64,000 nt of DNA from Bradyrhizobium tropiciagri (GCF_001189845.1 NZ_LFLZ01000013.1:96774-160773), one strand, 5' to 3'. Shown: positions 25,653 to 36,110, counted from the first letter of the stretch. Numbers and translations: made by a program. Notes: a model not told the origin generated them from the letters alone.

Positions 25653-27679
25653 ATGTTTCCGGCAAAAATCTACGTCGGCCAGATCGCGGTTGTCTTCGGT
25701 ATCGTCGTCGCATCGATATGGGGAGCGACGCAATGGACGGCGACAGCGCTCGGATTTCAGGCGCGGCTTGGTGCACCGTGGTTCGCCATTGGCAGCTATC
25801 CGGTCTATCTGCCCTGGCGATTGTTCGAATGGTGGTTCGCCTACGAGGCATACGCGCCCGAGATATTTGAGGAGGGCGGGGCCATCGCGGCAGCTGGCGG
25901 CATTGCGGGCGCGCTGTTTGCGATCGTCAATTCGGTGTGGCGGGCACGGCAAAACCAGCTGGTCACGACCTACGGCTCCGCCCGCTGGGCAATTGCGAAG
26001 GAGATCCGCGCTGCCGGTCTGTTCGCAGGCAAGGGTGTGTTCCTTGGACGATTTGAAGATCGCTATCTGCGTCACGACGGACCCGAGCACGTCATGTGCT
26101 TCGCACCGACACGGTCGGGCAAGGGCGTGGGGCTCGTGCTTCCGACGTTGTTGTCCTGGACTTCATCCGCAGTCGTGCACGACATCAAGGGCGAAAACTG
26201 GGAGCTGACCTCCGGCTGGCGCTCGACCTTCTCGCATTGCCTGCTGTTCAATCCGACCGATCCAGCAAGCGCGCGCTACAATCCGTTGCTCGAGGTCCGC
26301 AAGGGAGTGGCCGAAGTCCGCGATGTCCAGAACATTGCCGACATCCTGGTCGACCCGGAAGGGGCACTGGAGCGCCGAAGCCACTGGGAGAAGACCAGCC
26401 ACTCCCTGCTGGTGGGCGTCATCCTCCATGTTCTCTATGCGGAGCAACAGAAGACGCTGACCCGCGTTACCGAGATACTCGCTGATCCAGCGCAGTCCTT
26501 CGAGAAAACGCTGCGGATTATGCTGGCCACCAACCATCTCGGAACCGAGGCCGACCCCAAGGTTCATCCTGTCGTCGCGGCGACGCGCGGGAACTCCTCA
26601 ACAAATCTGAAAACGAGCGCTCCGGCGTGCTGTCGACCGCCGTGAGTTTCCTTGCGCTCTATCGCGATCCGGTTGTGAGCCGCAATACCGAGAGCTGCGA
26701 TTGGCGCATCGCCGACCTCGTCACGGCGGATAAGCCGGTCACGCTGTATCTAGTCGTGCCGCCGTCAGATATCAGCCGCACCAAGCCGCTGATCCGGCTG
26801 ATCCTCAATCAGATCGGCCGCCGGTTGACCGAGTCCTTGAACATCAAGGCAGGCGAGGCGAAGCATCGCCAACTTCTCCTGATGTTGGATGAGTTTCCGG
26901 CTCTCGGGAGGCTCGACTTCTTCGAAAGCGCACTCGCCTTCATGGCTGGCTACGGCATCCGCGCCTATCTCATCGCTCAATCGCTGAACCAGATTGCAAA
27001 GGCCTATGGCGAGAACAATGCGATCCTGGACAATTGCCACGTCCGTATCGCCTTTGCGGCAAATGATGAGCGCACTGCCAAGCGCATTTCGGATGCACTC
27101 GGCACCGCAACCGAGCTACGGGCACAAAGGAACTATGCCGGTCACCGACTCGCTCCCTGGCTTGGCCATGTCATGGTGAGCCGCCAGGAAACCGCGCGGC
27201 CGCTGCTCACTTCGGGCGAGGTGATGCAGTTGCCACAAGACCAGGCCATCGTGCTCGTCTCGGGGCTGGCGCCGGTTCGGGCCCGCAAGCTCAGGCACTA
27301 TGAGGATGCAAATTTTGTAATGCGCTTGCATCCGTCGCCGCGCTGCGATGCCGGCGGTTATCGCGACCGCCTGGCAGCACGTGCCAGCGACTGGGATCGC
27401 CAGATCCGGGCCGTCGATCTTCGATTGGCAACGCTTCCGTACCGCGACCTCATGCAGGCGGCTGCGGAGGAGGGCGGGCTGAAGCAGCAGTTGCCGCTGT
27501 TTGAGGAAGCCGATCCCCGAGCCGAGGCGGTGCGATTTGCCGAGGAGCGGTTGCTCGATGACGAGGCAGACGTCGGCGCAGATCGCAACCAGATGCAACG
27601 CCTGGCGAACGCCTCCAGCACCGTCCGTAGCGCTCACGCAGTCACGCGCGATGACGACGATCTTCTTCCTGCATTCTGA
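25653..27679 (+). pseudogene. traG: TraG/VirD4 coupling protein, frameshifted
   Basis: The coupling ATPase that brings relaxosome DNA to the secretion channel. The first frame has two or three N-terminal membrane segments and Walker A APTRSGKG at 151-158. It derails at about 26588 after HPVVAATR. One frame over, the sequence continues RELLNKSENERSGVLSTAVS, Walker B LLLMLDEFPALGRL and the conserved GYGIRAYLIAQSLNQI, ending DDDDLLPAF at 27679. One lost base in ACGCGCGG explains it; repair gives about 675 residues, a normal TraG. If the deletion is real, the element cannot transfer itself. Confidence 0.88.
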
Positions 27680-27690
27680 GGGCCCTTCCT

Positions 27691-28245
27691 ATGAAACCAA
27701 AACTATCTGCCTATGTCTCCGATAGCGTGGCGCAGCGGCTCGAACTGGCTGCCAGGCGACCCGGCACCAACAAGTCGGCCATCGTCGACGCCGCCCTCGA
27801 TCGCTTCCTCAATCCGGAACGGGACGCAAGCGGTGACGCAGCGCTCCTGCGCAGGCTAGACCGCATGAACCGGCAGCTTGATCGCGCGGAGCGTGATCTC
27901 TCGATCATGGCGGAAACTATCGCGCTCTTCGTTCGCTACTACCTGACGATCACGCCGCCGTTGCCCACCGGAGACCAGGACGCGGCACGTGCGCTGGGGC
28001 GCGAGCGGTTCGAGATGTTCGTCGCGCAAGTCGGCAAGCGCATCGCCTCCGGCGGCCGGCTGGTTGCGGACGTCATGGAACAGGTCTCGACGTCAAATCC
28101 GGACCTGTTCATGCGGCATATTGAGGAGGGCGCGCCGCTCGGCGGCGGCAACGCGCAGACAGCGACAGAATCCCGCCCGCACCATGCGGCGGGTCAGCAG
28201 CCGGGGCCGTCTCCGGCGGGGCGGGAGGAGGTCGGCCATGTCTGA
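27691..28245 (+). CDS. CopG-family (ribbon-helix-helix) protein
   Basis: A 184-residue protein with an N-terminal ribbon-helix-helix: PKLSAYVSDSVAQRLELAAR and NKSAIVDAALDRFL. A hydrophobic stretch follows (IALFVRYYLTITPPLP). It lies 11 bases after traG and overlaps trbB by 8 bases, the usual place for CopG-type proteins in rhizobial traG-trb clusters, where they probably bind DNA at the operon or relaxosome. Confidence 0.85.
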   Translation: MKPKLSAYVSDSVAQRLELAARRPGTNKSAIVDAALDRFLNPERDASGDAALLRRLDRMNRQLDRAERDLSIMAETIALFVRYYLTITPPLPTGDQDAARALGRERFEMFVAQVGKRIASGGRLVADVMEQVSTSNPDLFMRHIEEGAPLGGGNAQTATESRPHHAAGQQPGPSPAGREEVGHV

Positions 28246-29219
28246 CCTTCTCTCGCCCGAAACCCGCGAGCGCCGCCGTGGCATGTTGTGGACCGCGTTG
28301 GGGCCGGCGATCGCGCTGGCCCTGGAGGAGGCCGAGGTTGTCGAGGTGATCGTCAACCCAGACGGCAGGCTGTGGCTCGAGCGGCACCGCGCGGGACGGG
28401 CTGATACCGGTGTCATTCTGACGCCGCAGGAGTCGGAGCGGATCATCCGTCTGGTCGCGAGCCATGTCCGAGCTGAGGCAAGTGCATCCTACCCGATCAT
28501 CTCGCTGAGCTTCCCGAAACTGGCGAGCGGTTCGAAGGCGTCCTGCCGCCGGTCTCGCTCGCGCCGTGCTTTGCCATCCGCAAGCCTGCAACGACGACGT
28601 TTCTCCTGTCCGACTACGTCAGGGCACAGATCGCCACGCCTTTGATGGCTAAGGTGCTGGCGGCCGCGGTTGCCGAAGGCGCAGCATCCTGGTTGCGGGC
28701 GGCACTGGATCCGGCAAGACCACACTTGCCAATGCGCTCCTGGCGGAGATTGCGCGCCTCGATGAGCGCATCGTCATCATCGAGGACACGCGCGAGCTGC
28801 GCTGCGCGGCCAAGGATGTCGTGACGCTCCGCACCAAGCCTGGCGTCGCGAGCCTTGCAGATCTCGTGCGCTCCACACTTCGCCTTCGTCCTGATCGCAT
28901 CATCGTGGGCGAGGTCAGGGGCGCCGAGGCCCTCGACATGCTGAAGGCCTGGAATACGGGCCATCCGGGTGGGATCGCCACCGTTCACGCAAACTCGGCG
29001 CGTGCTGCGCTCTATCGCATCGAGCAGTTGATCCAGGAAGCGGTCGCCACTGTGCCGCGCCGGCTCATCGCCGAGGCTATCGACCTCGTCGTCTTCATCA
29101 GGGGGCGGGGTCCCGCGCGCCGGATCGAGGCGATCGCCGAACTCAAGGGGCTCGATCCTTCCGGCGATTATCTCCTGGAGACGCCGCCTGGCCTGCCAAA
29201 TGCTTCCCATCGTCCCTGA
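28238..29219 (+). pseudogene. trbB: TrbB conjugation ATPase, two frameshifts
   Basis: VirB11-like ATPase energising assembly of the mating channel. Frame 1 runs from ATG 28238 to about 28503 (RHRAGRADTGVILTPQESER). A second frame then carries ELPETGERFEGVLPPVSLAP to about 28678, and a third carries Walker A VAGGTGSGKTT, IIEDTRELR, RLRPDRIIVGEVRGAEALDM and ATVHANSARAAL. Each step is a one-base loss next to short G or C runs. With both repaired the protein has about 327 residues, normal for TrbB. As written it is inactive. Confidence 0.88.
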
Positions 29220-29238
29220 TCCGCACGGAGAGTACGAC

Positions 29239-29598
29239 ATGCCTTGTTTGTTTCGTTCAACGGCGCGCTTCTGCTGTCGTCGCGCTTGCAAGCACTTCCT
29301 CATCGAGCTTGGAGCAGGCGTCGCCTACATGGTTCTCACCGCTCCGGCCGTCCACGCGGCAGGCTCAGGCATGCCGTGGGAGGCGCCGCTCGAGCGCATC
29401 CTGGAGTCGGTGCAGGGACCGGTCGCGAAGATCGTCGCCGTCATCATCATCACGGTGACCGGCATTTCGCTTGCCTTCGGCGATACCTCGGGTGGCTTCC
29501 GTAAGATGGTCCAGGTCGTCTTTGGCCTCTCCGTCGCGTTCGCGGCGAGCTCCTTCTTCCTGTCGTTCTTCTCGTTCGGCGGCGGAGCGCTGATCTGA
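29239..29598 (+). CDS. trbC: TrbC pilin precursor
   Basis: A 119-residue VirB2/TrbC-type pilin. A long signal region ends at about APAVHAAGSG, followed by PWEAPLERILESVQGPVAKI and two hydrophobic helices (AVIIITVTGISLAFG and VVFGLSVAFAASSFFLSFFS). TraF-type processing would trim and cyclise it. ATG 29239 lies 20 bases after trbB; TGATG joins it to trbD. Confidence 0.9.
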   Translation: MPCLFRSTARFCCRRACKHFLIELGAGVAYMVLTAPAVHAAGSGMPWEAPLERILESVQGPVAKIVAVIIITVTGISLAFGDTSGGFRKMVQVVFGLSVAFAASSFFLSFFSFGGGALI

Positions 29599-29855
29599 TG
29601 CGTCCCGATGGCTTCGAACTCGTGCTCCACCGCTCGTTGACCGAGCCCATTCTGATCGGCGGTGCACCACGCTCTGCGGCCATCCTGATCGGCACCCTGT
29701 CGGCCGTGCTGGCGCTTGGCCTGCGGCTCTGGCTCGCGGGCCTCGTGCTCTGGATCGTCGGGCACACCATCGCGGTTTGGCTTGCGAGGCACGATCCCGC
29801 CTTTGTCGAGGTCGCAATCCGTCACACCAAGCATAAGGCTTCGCTCGCATGCTGA
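29598..29855 (+). CDS. trbD: TrbD, VirB3-like membrane protein
   Basis: An 85-residue inner-membrane component of the mating channel. FELVLHRSLTEPILIGGAPR is typical of TrbD, followed by hydrophobic segments (AAILIGTLSAVLALGLRLWL, AGLVLWIVGHTIAVWLA). It overlaps trbE by 7 bases. Confidence 0.9.
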   Translation: MRPDGFELVLHRSLTEPILIGGAPRSAAILIGTLSAVLALGLRLWLAGLVLWIVGHTIAVWLARHDPAFVEVAIRHTKHKASLAC

Positions 29856-32434
29856 ACTTGAGAGAATTCCGCCGAAACGCCTACCGGCTGGCGGATTGGC
29901 TGCCCTGGGTATGCCTGATCGCTCCAGGCGTCATCCTCAACAAGGATGGCAGCTTCCAGCGGACGATCCGCTACCGTGGACCGGACCTCGACAGCGCGAC
30001 CGAGGCCGAACTCATGAGCGTCGCGTCGCGCGTCAACAACGTTCTGAAGCGCTTCGGCTCGGGCTGGGCGCTCTTCTTTGATGCCACGCGCATTCCGGCG
30101 TCGGAATATCCGTGCTCCGAGTTTCCGGATTCGGTCTCCTGGCTGGTCGACGAGGAGCGCCGTGCCGCGTTTGCCGGCGCCGCCGGGGCGACGTGGGAGG
30201 ATCCGTCACGCCCTGGCGGGCAGCACTTTGAGAGCGTGCTGCATCTGACCTTGATGTACCTGCCGCCGGCCGAGAGGGTCTCGCGCCTCGAGAGCTTGTT
30301 CCTCGAACGTCCAAGGCAGAAGGATCTGCGAGCCGGAAGGAACCGGTCTGCTCGTCGCGGTCCTCCGCTCAGCGACGCTGAGCGAGGGAAAGAACCGGCA
30401 GAAGCCAACATCCGTGACACCCAGATCGAGGGCCAGAATGCAGAGCGGAGCGAGCATGGCTATCGCGATCACCTCCAGCGGTTCGTCCAGGAAACCGACC
30501 GGGCGATCGATCTGCTATCGTCGGTCCTACCGGAGATCTGGCCCCTCAACGATACGGAGACGCTCACCTATCTTCATAGCTGTATCTCGACCAAGCGTCA
30601 TCAGGTCAGCGTCCCCGAGATTCCAGCCTATCTCGATTGCTTTCTGAGCGATGAGCCGCTGACCGGCGGATTGTCGCCGGCAATTGGGCGGAGCCATCTT
30701 CGCGCGCTGACCGTCCTTGGGTTCCCGCACATTACCTTTCCCGGGTTGCTCGACGAACTGAACCGGCTTGGTGTTGCCTATCGCTGGGCAACCCGATTTC
30801 TGCCGCTCGACCGCACGCAGGCCAATGCCACTCTGTCGCGTTACCGGCGGCAATGGTTCGCAAAGCGGAAGTCGCTCGCAGCGATCCTGAAAGAGGTCAT
30901 GTTCAACGAGCAAGCGGCGCTGCTCGACACCGATGCCGGCAACAAGGCGCTCGATGCGGACGCCGCGTTATCCGAGCTCGGCGACGACCTGGTTTCCTTC
31001 GGCTACATCACGACGACGGTCACCGTGAGTGACGAGGACTCGCACCAGGCGGACGAAAAGATCCGTGCGGTCGAACGAGTGATCAACAGCCGCGGATTCA
31101 CGACCATCCGGGAGAGCGTCAATGCGGTCGAGGCCTGGCTCGGCGGTCTGCCGGGACAAGCCTATGCCAACATCCGCCAGCCCATCGTGCATACCCTGAA
31201 TCTCGCCCATATGTGCCCACTGTCGGCGGTATGGGCCGGACCCGAACGGTGCGAGCACCTGGATGGACCGCCGCTTCTGATCGCCAAGACAAAAGGGGCA
31301 ACTCCGTTCCGGCTCTCGCTCTACGCTGGCGATGTTGGGCATTCGATCGTCGTCGGGCCAACTGGTGCGGGCAAGTCTGTGCTGCTCTCGATGCTGGCCT
31401 TGCAGTTTCGACGCTACCCGAATGCCCAGTTGATTACCTTTGATAAGGGTCGCTCCGCGCGCGCCACGACACTTGCCCTCTCGGGTGCGTGGTACGAACT
31501 CGGGGCCAAAGGCGGCATCGCGTTTCAGCCCCTGAAGGATGTTGCCGAGGAGGGGCCGCGGCTTTGGGCGCTTGATTGGCTCTGTGGCGTGCTTGCCCAT
31601 GAGCGGGTGACTGTGACGCCGGAGGTCAAGGAAACCATCTGGTCGGCGCTCAAGAGCCTCGGTACTGCACCCGTATCCCAACGCACGATGACCGGGCTCG
31701 TCGCCTTGCTCGCCCGGGATGCCCTGCGTCAGGCGCTCCAGCCTTATACGCTTGAGGGACCTTACGGCCGCTTCCTCGATGCGGATGCCGATCGTCTGTC
31801 GAGCGCCGATGTCTTGACCTTCGAGATGGAAGAGCTGATGGCGCTGCCAGGCCTGGTCGCGCCCGTGGTCACTTATCTTTTCCACGCCCTGGAGGCTCGT
31901 TTCGACGGGCGGCCGACCCTGCTGGTGCTCGACGAAGCCTGGGTTTTCCTTGATGATCCGTTGTTCTCGAACCGGATTCGCGAATGGCTGAAGACATTGC
32001 GCAAGAAGAACGTGGCGGTGATCTTTGCCACGCAGTCGCTTGCTGATATCGCGGACAGCGAAATCGCGCCTGCGATCATCGAGTCCTGCCCGAGCAGGAT
32101 CTTCCTGCCCAACCCGCGTGCCCTTGAGCCGACCCAGACCGAGACCTATCGACGCTTCGGTCTGAACGACACGCAGGTACGCCTGATCGCGGAAGCCTCT
32201 CCCAAGCGTGACTACTATCTGCAGTCCCGCGCCGGCAACCGCATGTTCGAGCTTGGCCTTGGACCAGTCGCGCTTGCCTTCGTCGGAGCGTCTTCGCCAG
32301 AGGATCAGCGCGCCATTGACGCGGTTCTCAGCCGCACCGGGCCTCGCCATTTCGGCGAACGCTACCTCAACGAACGCGGCCTGCATTGGGCCGCCAACCT
32401 GATCAGCACTTTCGAACAAGCCCACAAGATCTGA
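29849..32434 (+). CDS. trbE: TrbE, VirB4-like ATPase
   Basis: An 861-residue ATPase of the conjugation channel. It starts MLNLREFRRNAYRLADWLPW and has Walker A GPTGAGKS at 503-510 and Walker B LLVLDEAW at about 691-698. The conserved VTYLFHALEARFDGRPT and FATQSLADIADSEIAPAIIE follow. A charged, low-complexity insert at about 157-203 (QKDLRAGRNRSARRGPPLS onward) is not in the TrbE proteins I know; the flanking sequence aligns without it. The gene is intact, unlike traG and trbB. Confidence 0.92.
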   Translation: MLNLREFRRNAYRLADWLPWVCLIAPGVILNKDGSFQRTIRYRGPDLDSATEAELMSVASRVNNVLKRFGSGWALFFDATRIPASEYPCSEFPDSVSWLVDEERRAAFAGAAGATWEDPSRPGGQHFESVLHLTLMYLPPAERVSRLESLFLERPRQKDLRAGRNRSARRGPPLSDAERGKEPAEANIRDTQIEGQNAERSEHGYRDHLQRFVQETDRAIDLLSSVLPEIWPLNDTETLTYLHSCISTKRHQVSVPEIPAYLDCFLSDEPLTGGLSPAIGRSHLRALTVLGFPHITFPGLLDELNRLGVAYRWATRFLPLDRTQANATLSRYRRQWFAKRKSLAAILKEVMFNEQAALLDTDAGNKALDADAALSELGDDLVSFGYITTTVTVSDEDSHQADEKIRAVERVINSRGFTTIRESVNAVEAWLGGLPGQAYANIRQPIVHTLNLAHMCPLSAVWAGPERCEHLDGPPLLIAKTKGATPFRLSLYAGDVGHSIVVGPTGAGKSVLLSMLALQFRRYPNAQLITFDKGRSARATTLALSGAWYELGAKGGIAFQPLKDVAEEGPRLWALDWLCGVLAHERVTVTPEVKETIWSALKSLGTAPVSQRTMTGLVALLARDALRQALQPYTLEGPYGRFLDADADRLSSADVLTFEMEELMALPGLVAPVVTYLFHALEARFDGRPTLLVLDEAWVFLDDPLFSNRIREWLKTLRKKNVAVIFATQSLADIADSEIAPAIIESCPSRIFLPNPRALEPTQTETYRRFGLNDTQVRLIAEASPKRDYYLQSRAGNRMFELGLGPVALAFVGASSPEDQRAIDAVLSRTGPRHFGERYLNERGLHWAANLISTFEQAHKI

Positions 32435-32461
32435 CCTCAACACAAATCCCTGGAGTCCTCC

Positions 32462-33214
32462 ATGCTCGAACGTCTCGGCCGCATGTTCACGGGTACAACC
32501 TCAAGAATTATAATAACAACAATGCTATCGTTCGTTATCGCCGTGAACGGGTCGCGGCGGCTCGGGGCGTTCGATATCGTCTTCGATCCTACGAACTACG
32601 GTCAGAATCTCCTGACCGCCGCGCGAGCGCTTGAGCAGATCAATAATCAGGTGAGGAGCCTGGAAAACCAGGCGCAGTCGCTGCTCAATCAAGCAAGGCA
32701 CCTCGCAAGTCTCCCCACCAGCGTCGTCGGTCAGCTGACATCGACCATCAACCAGATGAACGGCCTGATCAGTCAGGCAAAGAACATCTCGTTTGATGTT
32801 CAGACAACGCAGCAGGACTTTCAGCGGCTATATCCGCGGCAATACGCGGCGGCGATCTCGTCCGACAAGATGGTGCAGGATGCGACAGCACGTTGGGATA
32901 ACAGCTACGATGGACTGAAGCAGTCGCTCACCGTTCAATCGGCCATTGTCGGCAGCCTGGATCAGGACGGCCAGACCCTGCGGACGCTGATGGCCAGGTC
33001 GTCCACTGCCGTAGGCTCCCTGCAGGCTCAGCAGTCGGGCAACGAGCTTCTCGCCTTGCAGATCAAACAGTCGCTGCAGGCTCAGGCTTTGATGGCAACG
33101 CAGGCTCGCGCAGAAACGTTGCGGGCCGCCGAGCAGCAAGCGTCGGCCGCTGCCGCAAAGGAGCGGTTCATCCGTTTCATCGGCGACGGCCGTGCCTACG
33201 CTGGCGGCAGGTAG
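32462..33214 (+). CDS. trbJ: TrbJ, VirB5-like channel protein
   Basis: A 250-residue periplasmic component with an N-terminal hydrophobic signal (IIITTMLSFVIAVNGSRRLG). The coiled helical pattern DIVFDPTNYGQNLLTAARAL, EQINNQVRSLENQAQSLLNQ, and the C-terminal QARAETLRAAEQQASAAAAK are typical of TrbJ. It is followed after 11 bases by trbL. No trbK entry-exclusion lipoprotein gene fits in between. Confidence 0.9.
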   Translation: MLERLGRMFTGTTSRIIITTMLSFVIAVNGSRRLGAFDIVFDPTNYGQNLLTAARALEQINNQVRSLENQAQSLLNQARHLASLPTSVVGQLTSTINQMNGLISQAKNISFDVQTTQQDFQRLYPRQYAAAISSDKMVQDATARWDNSYDGLKQSLTVQSAIVGSLDQDGQTLRTLMARSSTAVGSLQAQQSGNELLALQIKQSLQAQALMATQARAETLRAAEQQASAAAAKERFIRFIGDGRAYAGGR

Positions 33215-33225
33215 GCGAGGGGCCC

Positions 33226-34377
33226 ATGGCTGATCTTTCCGTCATTGACCGCTTTACTGAGACCTTCTCCCGCTACATAGACTCCGGTTTTGGTCTCCTG
33301 TCGGGCGAAGTCTCCTTCCTCAGTTCGACCCTGATCGGCATCGATTTGACGCTTGCGGGGCTCGCCTGGAGCATGCGCGGCGACGACCATATCCTGGTCA
33401 CGCTGGCCAAGAAGGTGCTCTATGTCGGTGCTTTTGCGTTTATCATCGGCAACTTCAAGAGCCTTGCCGATATCGTCTTTGCGTCGTTCTCCGGCATCGG
33501 ACTGAAGGCCTCCGGCGGGAGCTTAAGCGCTTCCGACCTGGCGCGGCCGGGCTTTGTCGCGGCTGCCGGATTCGCGGCGGCACATCCGCTGCTGGAGGAG
33601 ACCAGCCAGTTCTCGGGCTTCGACGTCCTGACTAACCTGCCAACCATCCTGATCCTGCTGTTCTGCTGGATCCTGATCGTGCTCGCGTTCTTCATCCTCT
33701 CGGTGCAGCTGTTTGTCACGCTGATCGAGTTCAAGCTGACGACACTCGCAAGCTTCATCCTGGTGCCGTTCGCGTTGTGGGGGAAGACTGCATTCCTGGC
33801 GGAAAAGACCCTCGGCAACGTCGTTGCGTCGGGGGTGAAGGTGATGGTTCTCGCGATCATCATCGGCATCGGCTCGACCATCTTCGGTCAGCTCGCGGGA
33901 ACGTTGACCCGGCCGATCGACATTGCCTCAGCCATGAGCCTGTTGCTAGCGGCGCTCTCGCTGTTCGGCCTCGGCATCTTTGGTCCCGGGATCGCAGCGG
34001 GCCTGGTCTCAGGCGCCCCTCAACTGGGAGCCGGAGCGGCAGCCGGGACGGTGGCGGGTGCAGCAGCGGTCGCGATCGGCGGCGGAGCGGCGGCCGTCGG
34101 CGGTCTGCGCGCAGCGGCAGGCGGTTCAATGGCTGCCGTTCGATCCGCGGCATCGCTCACGGGCGCATCTTCGGCCGCGGGCGCGCCAGCGCGGGCTTTC
34201 GCCATCGATCAGGTCTCCAGCGGTAGTGCTGGAGGTACTGCCCCTGCTGGGGCGGGTCGCGCAACGGCCTCGTCGGCACGGGGACACGCGCGGGAAGCGG
34301 CACAAGTCGCCGCTCATATCCTGAAGGAAGGTGACAAAGGCGGACATTCGTCGGGCCCGAAGCTGGAAGGAGAATAG
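33226..34377 (+). CDS. trbL: TrbL, VirB6-like membrane protein
   Basis: A 383-residue polytopic inner-membrane protein with at least six hydrophobic segments, among them ILILLFCWILIVLAFFILSV and VMVLAIIIGIGSTIFG. The long Ala/Gly-rich C-terminal tail (AGTVAGAAAVAIGGGAAAVG) is typical. It starts MADLSVIDRFTETFSRYIDS. It forms part of the inner-membrane channel. Confidence 0.9.
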   Translation: MADLSVIDRFTETFSRYIDSGFGLLSGEVSFLSSTLIGIDLTLAGLAWSMRGDDHILVTLAKKVLYVGAFAFIIGNFKSLADIVFASFSGIGLKASGGSLSASDLARPGFVAAAGFAAAHPLLEETSQFSGFDVLTNLPTILILLFCWILIVLAFFILSVQLFVTLIEFKLTTLASFILVPFALWGKTAFLAEKTLGNVVASGVKVMVLAIIIGIGSTIFGQLAGTLTRPIDIASAMSLLLAALSLFGLGIFGPGIAAGLVSGAPQLGAGAAAGTVAGAAAVAIGGGAAAVGGLRAAAGGSMAAVRSAASLTGASSAAGAPARAFAIDQVSSGSAGGTAPAGAGRATASSARGHAREAAQVAAHILKEGDKGGHSSGPKLEGE

Positions 34378-34380
34378 GGG

Positions 34381-35085
34381 ATGGCATCTCACCCGTTTCA
34401 GCGCGTGTCGGTTCGGTATGGCGAGACGCCAGAGCCGGTCACTCCCTACCAGAAGGCAGCCCAGGTCTGGGACGAGCGGTTGGGCTCCGCGCGTGTTCAG
34501 GCGAGCAACTGGCGCCTCGCTGCGCTGGCAGCCATCGGCCTGTCCGGTGTGCTTGGATTGACGATCTTTACCCAGATCGCTCGCTCGGGTGTCGTTCCCT
34601 ACGTGGTCGAGGTCGATCGGCTCGGTGAAGTCCGAGCCGTCGGGCCGGCGATCGAAGCCTACCAGCCGTCAGACGCGCAGATAGCGCACTTTCTTGCGCG
34701 CTTCATCGAGAACGTGCGCTCGCTTTCGATCGATCCGGTCATTGTCCGGGCAAACTGGCTGCGTGCCTACGACTTCGTCACCGATCGCGGCGCACAGGCG
34801 TTGAACGACTACGCTCGGGAAACCGATCCGTTCACCAAGATCGGGTCCAAGACCGTGACCGCAGAAGTCACCTCCGTGGTGCGCGCGTCCGGCGACAGCT
34901 TCGAGGTCCGCTGGAAGGAAAACGCCTACGAGAACGGCGCGATCGCAAAGACCGAACGTTTCACGGGTCTTGTCACCACGGTTCTCAAGCCGCCCGCAGA
35001 TGCCGAAACGTTGCGCAAAAACCCTCTCGGACTCTACGTCCATTCGCTCAACTGGTCGCGCGACCTTATTGGAGACGCCAAATGA
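34381..35085 (+). CDS. trbF: TrbF, VirB8-like protein
   Basis: A 234-residue bitopic inner-membrane protein: cytoplasmic N-terminus, membrane segment LAALAAIGLSGVLGLTIFTQ, then a periplasmic NTF2-like domain with VPYVVEVDRLGEVRAVGPA and FEVRWKENAYENGAIAKTER. It overlaps trbG by 4 bases (ATGA). Confidence 0.92.
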   Translation: MASHPFQRVSVRYGETPEPVTPYQKAAQVWDERLGSARVQASNWRLAALAAIGLSGVLGLTIFTQIARSGVVPYVVEVDRLGEVRAVGPAIEAYQPSDAQIAHFLARFIENVRSLSIDPVIVRANWLRAYDFVTDRGAQALNDYARETDPFTKIGSKTVTAEVTSVVRASGDSFEVRWKENAYENGAIAKTERFTGLVTTVLKPPADAETLRKNPLGLYVHSLNWSRDLIGDAK

Positions 35086-36110
35086 ACACCGTTGCTTTTA
35101 GTAAGCTCGCGTCGACCAGCGTCCTGGCCTTGTCGCTTGTACTCAGTGGCTGCGCCACCAAGCTCAACCTTGAAGCGCCCTATGATGAGATGACCTTTGA
35201 GAAGGCGCTCCCGGAGACCGACCCGCCGGCGCCGGTACAAGTGGTCGAGACACCGAAGGTCTTGCCTTTGCCGGGTCAATTGAAGCCCGTTCCGGCAAAG
35301 GGCGGTAAGGAGGAAAAGCTCCCGCCGGAACAGGCGATCGCCAAGGCCAACAAGGCGGCGAGGATGGAGCCAACACGTGCCGGATATATCAACGCCATTC
35401 AGGTCTACCCCTGGACGGAAGGCGCACTCTACCGGCTCTATGCAAGCCCGGAAAAAGTCTCGACCATCGGGCTTCAACCAGGCGAAGAACTGGTGGATGT
35501 CTCCACCGGCGATACGGTGCGCTGGGTGGTGGGCGATACTTCGAGCGGACAGGGCAACTCCCGTCGGGTGCACATCCTGGTCAAGCCGACGCTGCCGGAT
35601 ATCCAGACGAACCTCGTCGTGCTGACGGACCGGCGGGCCTATCACCTCGAGCTCATCTCGACCAAGCAGACCTATATGGCATCGATCTCCTGGACTTATC
35701 CGACAGACACGCTTGTAGCGCTCCACAAGCAGAACGTCGCCGCCCAGGAAAGCGAGCAGCGGATCGCCGATCGCGGGGTACGTCTCGACAACCTGAATTT
35801 CCGGTATCGCATCGAAGGAGACGATCCACCCTGGCGGCCGGTGCGTGCATTCGACGACGGTCGCAAGGTCTATATCCAGATGCCGTCTGGTCTCTCACAA
35901 GGGGAGGCGCCACCCTTATTCGTTGCCGGCGCCGATGGCCGGCCGAACCTCGTCAACTACCGGGTTCGAGGTTCCTACTACATCGTCGACCGGATGTTTG
36001 GTGTCGCTGAGCTCCGCCTTGGTGAAGATCCCCAGCGCATTGTCCGGATCATTCGTATTGACGCGCGTCCCGTATCGCAGAGCTTCAGCAGCACGGGGAA
36101 TGCCTCATGA
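35082..36110 (+). CDS. trbG: TrbG, VirB9-like lipoprotein
   Basis: A 342-residue outer-membrane-associated component. The signal ends in lipobox LSGC with Cys24. Further features are AINAIQVYPWTEGALYRLYA-like sequence at about 103-121 and GDTVRWVVGDTSSGQG, and the C-terminal VFVAGADGRPNLVNYRVRG-type segment that contacts TrbI. It overlaps trbI by 4 bases. Confidence 0.9.
   Translation: MNTVAFSKLASTSVLALSLVLSGCATKLNLEAPYDEMTFEKALPETDPPAPVQVVETPKVLPLPGQLKPVPAKGGKEEKLPPEQAIAKANKAARMEPTRAGYINAIQVYPWTEGALYRLYASPEKVSTIGLQPGEELVDVSTGDTVRWVVGDTSSGQGNSRRVHILVKPTLPDIQTNLVVLTDRRAYHLELISTKQTYMASISWTYPTDTLVALHKQNVAAQESEQRIADRGVRLDNLNFRYRIEGDDPPWRPVRAFDDGRKVYIQMPSGLSQGEAPPLFVAGADGRPNLVNYRVRGSYYIVDRMFGVAELRLGEDPQRIVRIIRIDARPVSQSFSSTGNAS

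Noticed and set aside
28495..28690. Programmed frameshifting in trbB, by analogy with FseA
   Set aside because: Two separate slips in one gene plus similar slips in unrelated genes, all one-base losses, fit sequencing error or decay better; no slippery heptamer with a downstream structure was seen.
30968..32443. 491-codon open frame on the minus strand
   Set aside because: It lies opposite trbE, whose ATPase motifs are unmistakable; GC-rich third positions keep the antisense frame open.
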